NCBI GenBank assembly: GCA_004213555.1
Contig: SHAP01000002.1
Coordinates: 236,548-300,547 of the forward strand
Length of the DNA: 64,000 bases
Direction of reading: 5' to 3'
Source of the DNA: Phycisphaeraceae bacterium
GTDB taxonomy: Bacteria > Planctomycetota > Phycisphaerae > Phycisphaerales > SM1A02
Positions 63,921 through 64,000 of this stretch are shown piece after piece; position 1 is the stretch's first letter; every line of letters starts with the position of its first letter. The translations under genes and the position numbers were made by a program. Under the pieces are notes generated by a model. That model did no database searches and had not been told where the DNA came from. It was given only the letters and a program-made list of their open reading frames with translations.

Positions 63921-64000
63921 ATGTCCCGATTTGCATTTGCAGCCGTTCTTGGCGCGACCGCCATGGCTTCCGCCGACTTCGCTGGCGCTTCCTTCACCGA
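63921..64000 (+). CDS. Start of a second secreted protein related to the preceding one (cut by window edge)
   Basis: Only the first 26 codons are in the window. The N-terminus is a signal peptide (MSRFAFAAVLGATAMASA) followed by DFAGASFTE, which resembles DFGSASYTVE at the mature start of the preceding gene. AGAGGA lies about five bases before the ATG. This suggests a tandem family of short surface proteins. The intergenic part 63742-63920 shows a long leader but no other gene. Confidence 0.72.
   Translation, partial: MSRFAFAAVLGATAMASADFAGASFT

Overview
The window reads as chromosomal DNA of a planctomycete, most likely a marine member of the Phycisphaerae. The main evidence is a complete 16S rRNA gene that is not linked to 23S/5S, secreted proteins ending in C-x-x-D-x-N-G-D-G 'GC-type' dockerin-like repeats, Gly/Ala-Pro PEP-CTERM-like tails ending in RRRR, and a planctomycete-style prepilin protein. 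The taxonomic call is inference from these features; no alignment was run. No phage, transposon, integrase or CRISPR array is visible.

Region 1 (1-6660) holds secreted proteins (a YHYH-domain protein cut by the left edge, a duplicated-domain dockerin protein, a beta-helix-like dockerin protein), a SMUG1-type uracil-DNA glycosylase and a nitrilase-family amidohydrolase. Region 2 (6722-17109) is one + strand operon. It encodes a secreted helical protein, a large TonB-dependent receptor, and a complete TtpC-type TonB energising system (DUF3450 protein, TtpC-like ExbB, ExbB, ExbD, TonB, TPR protein), and it ends in an AlkA-like DNA glycosylase. Region 3 (17208-28069) is mixed metabolism: a dockerin-tagged esterase, a fasciclin protein, an HMA-MauE fusion, a prepilin-like protein, a GDPD-like enzyme, PutA, an ATP-grasp ligase and GuaA.

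Region 4 (28132-36887) is information processing: a PIN/TRAM protein, then SRP RNA-dnaX-ybaB-recR-rpoN on the + strand with coupled start/stop codons, then pyrH-frr followed by a beta-helix/PA14 protein on the - strand. dnaX carries a run of ten A at 30562-30571. A -1 shift there leads to a stop one codon later, the arrangement that yields the gamma subunit in other bacteria. Region 5 (36914-46041) is a seven-gene coupled + strand operon: a von Willebrand A protein, a hypothetical protein, ExbB, two different ExbD proteins, a TPR-like secreted protein and a 1054-residue membrane-anchored protein. It has no TonB, TolA or OmpA-like partner and is my best candidate for an undescribed proton-motive-force-driven envelope machine.

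Region 6 (46038-52045) contains a response regulator, small proteins, a secreted phosphatase fused to a C-terminal haem-binding CxxCH segment, tRNA-Arg(CCT), PEP carboxylase and a ComF-like phosphoribosyltransferase. Region 7 (52097-54139) is the isolated 16S transcription unit with promoter, boxA, long-range processing stem and terminator. Region 8 (54270-64000) has a TPR-sulfotransferase, class I fructose-bisphosphate aldolase, a cell-wall group (ftsW-like, murG, GGDEF protein), miaB and two adjacent short secreted proteins; the second is cut by the right edge.
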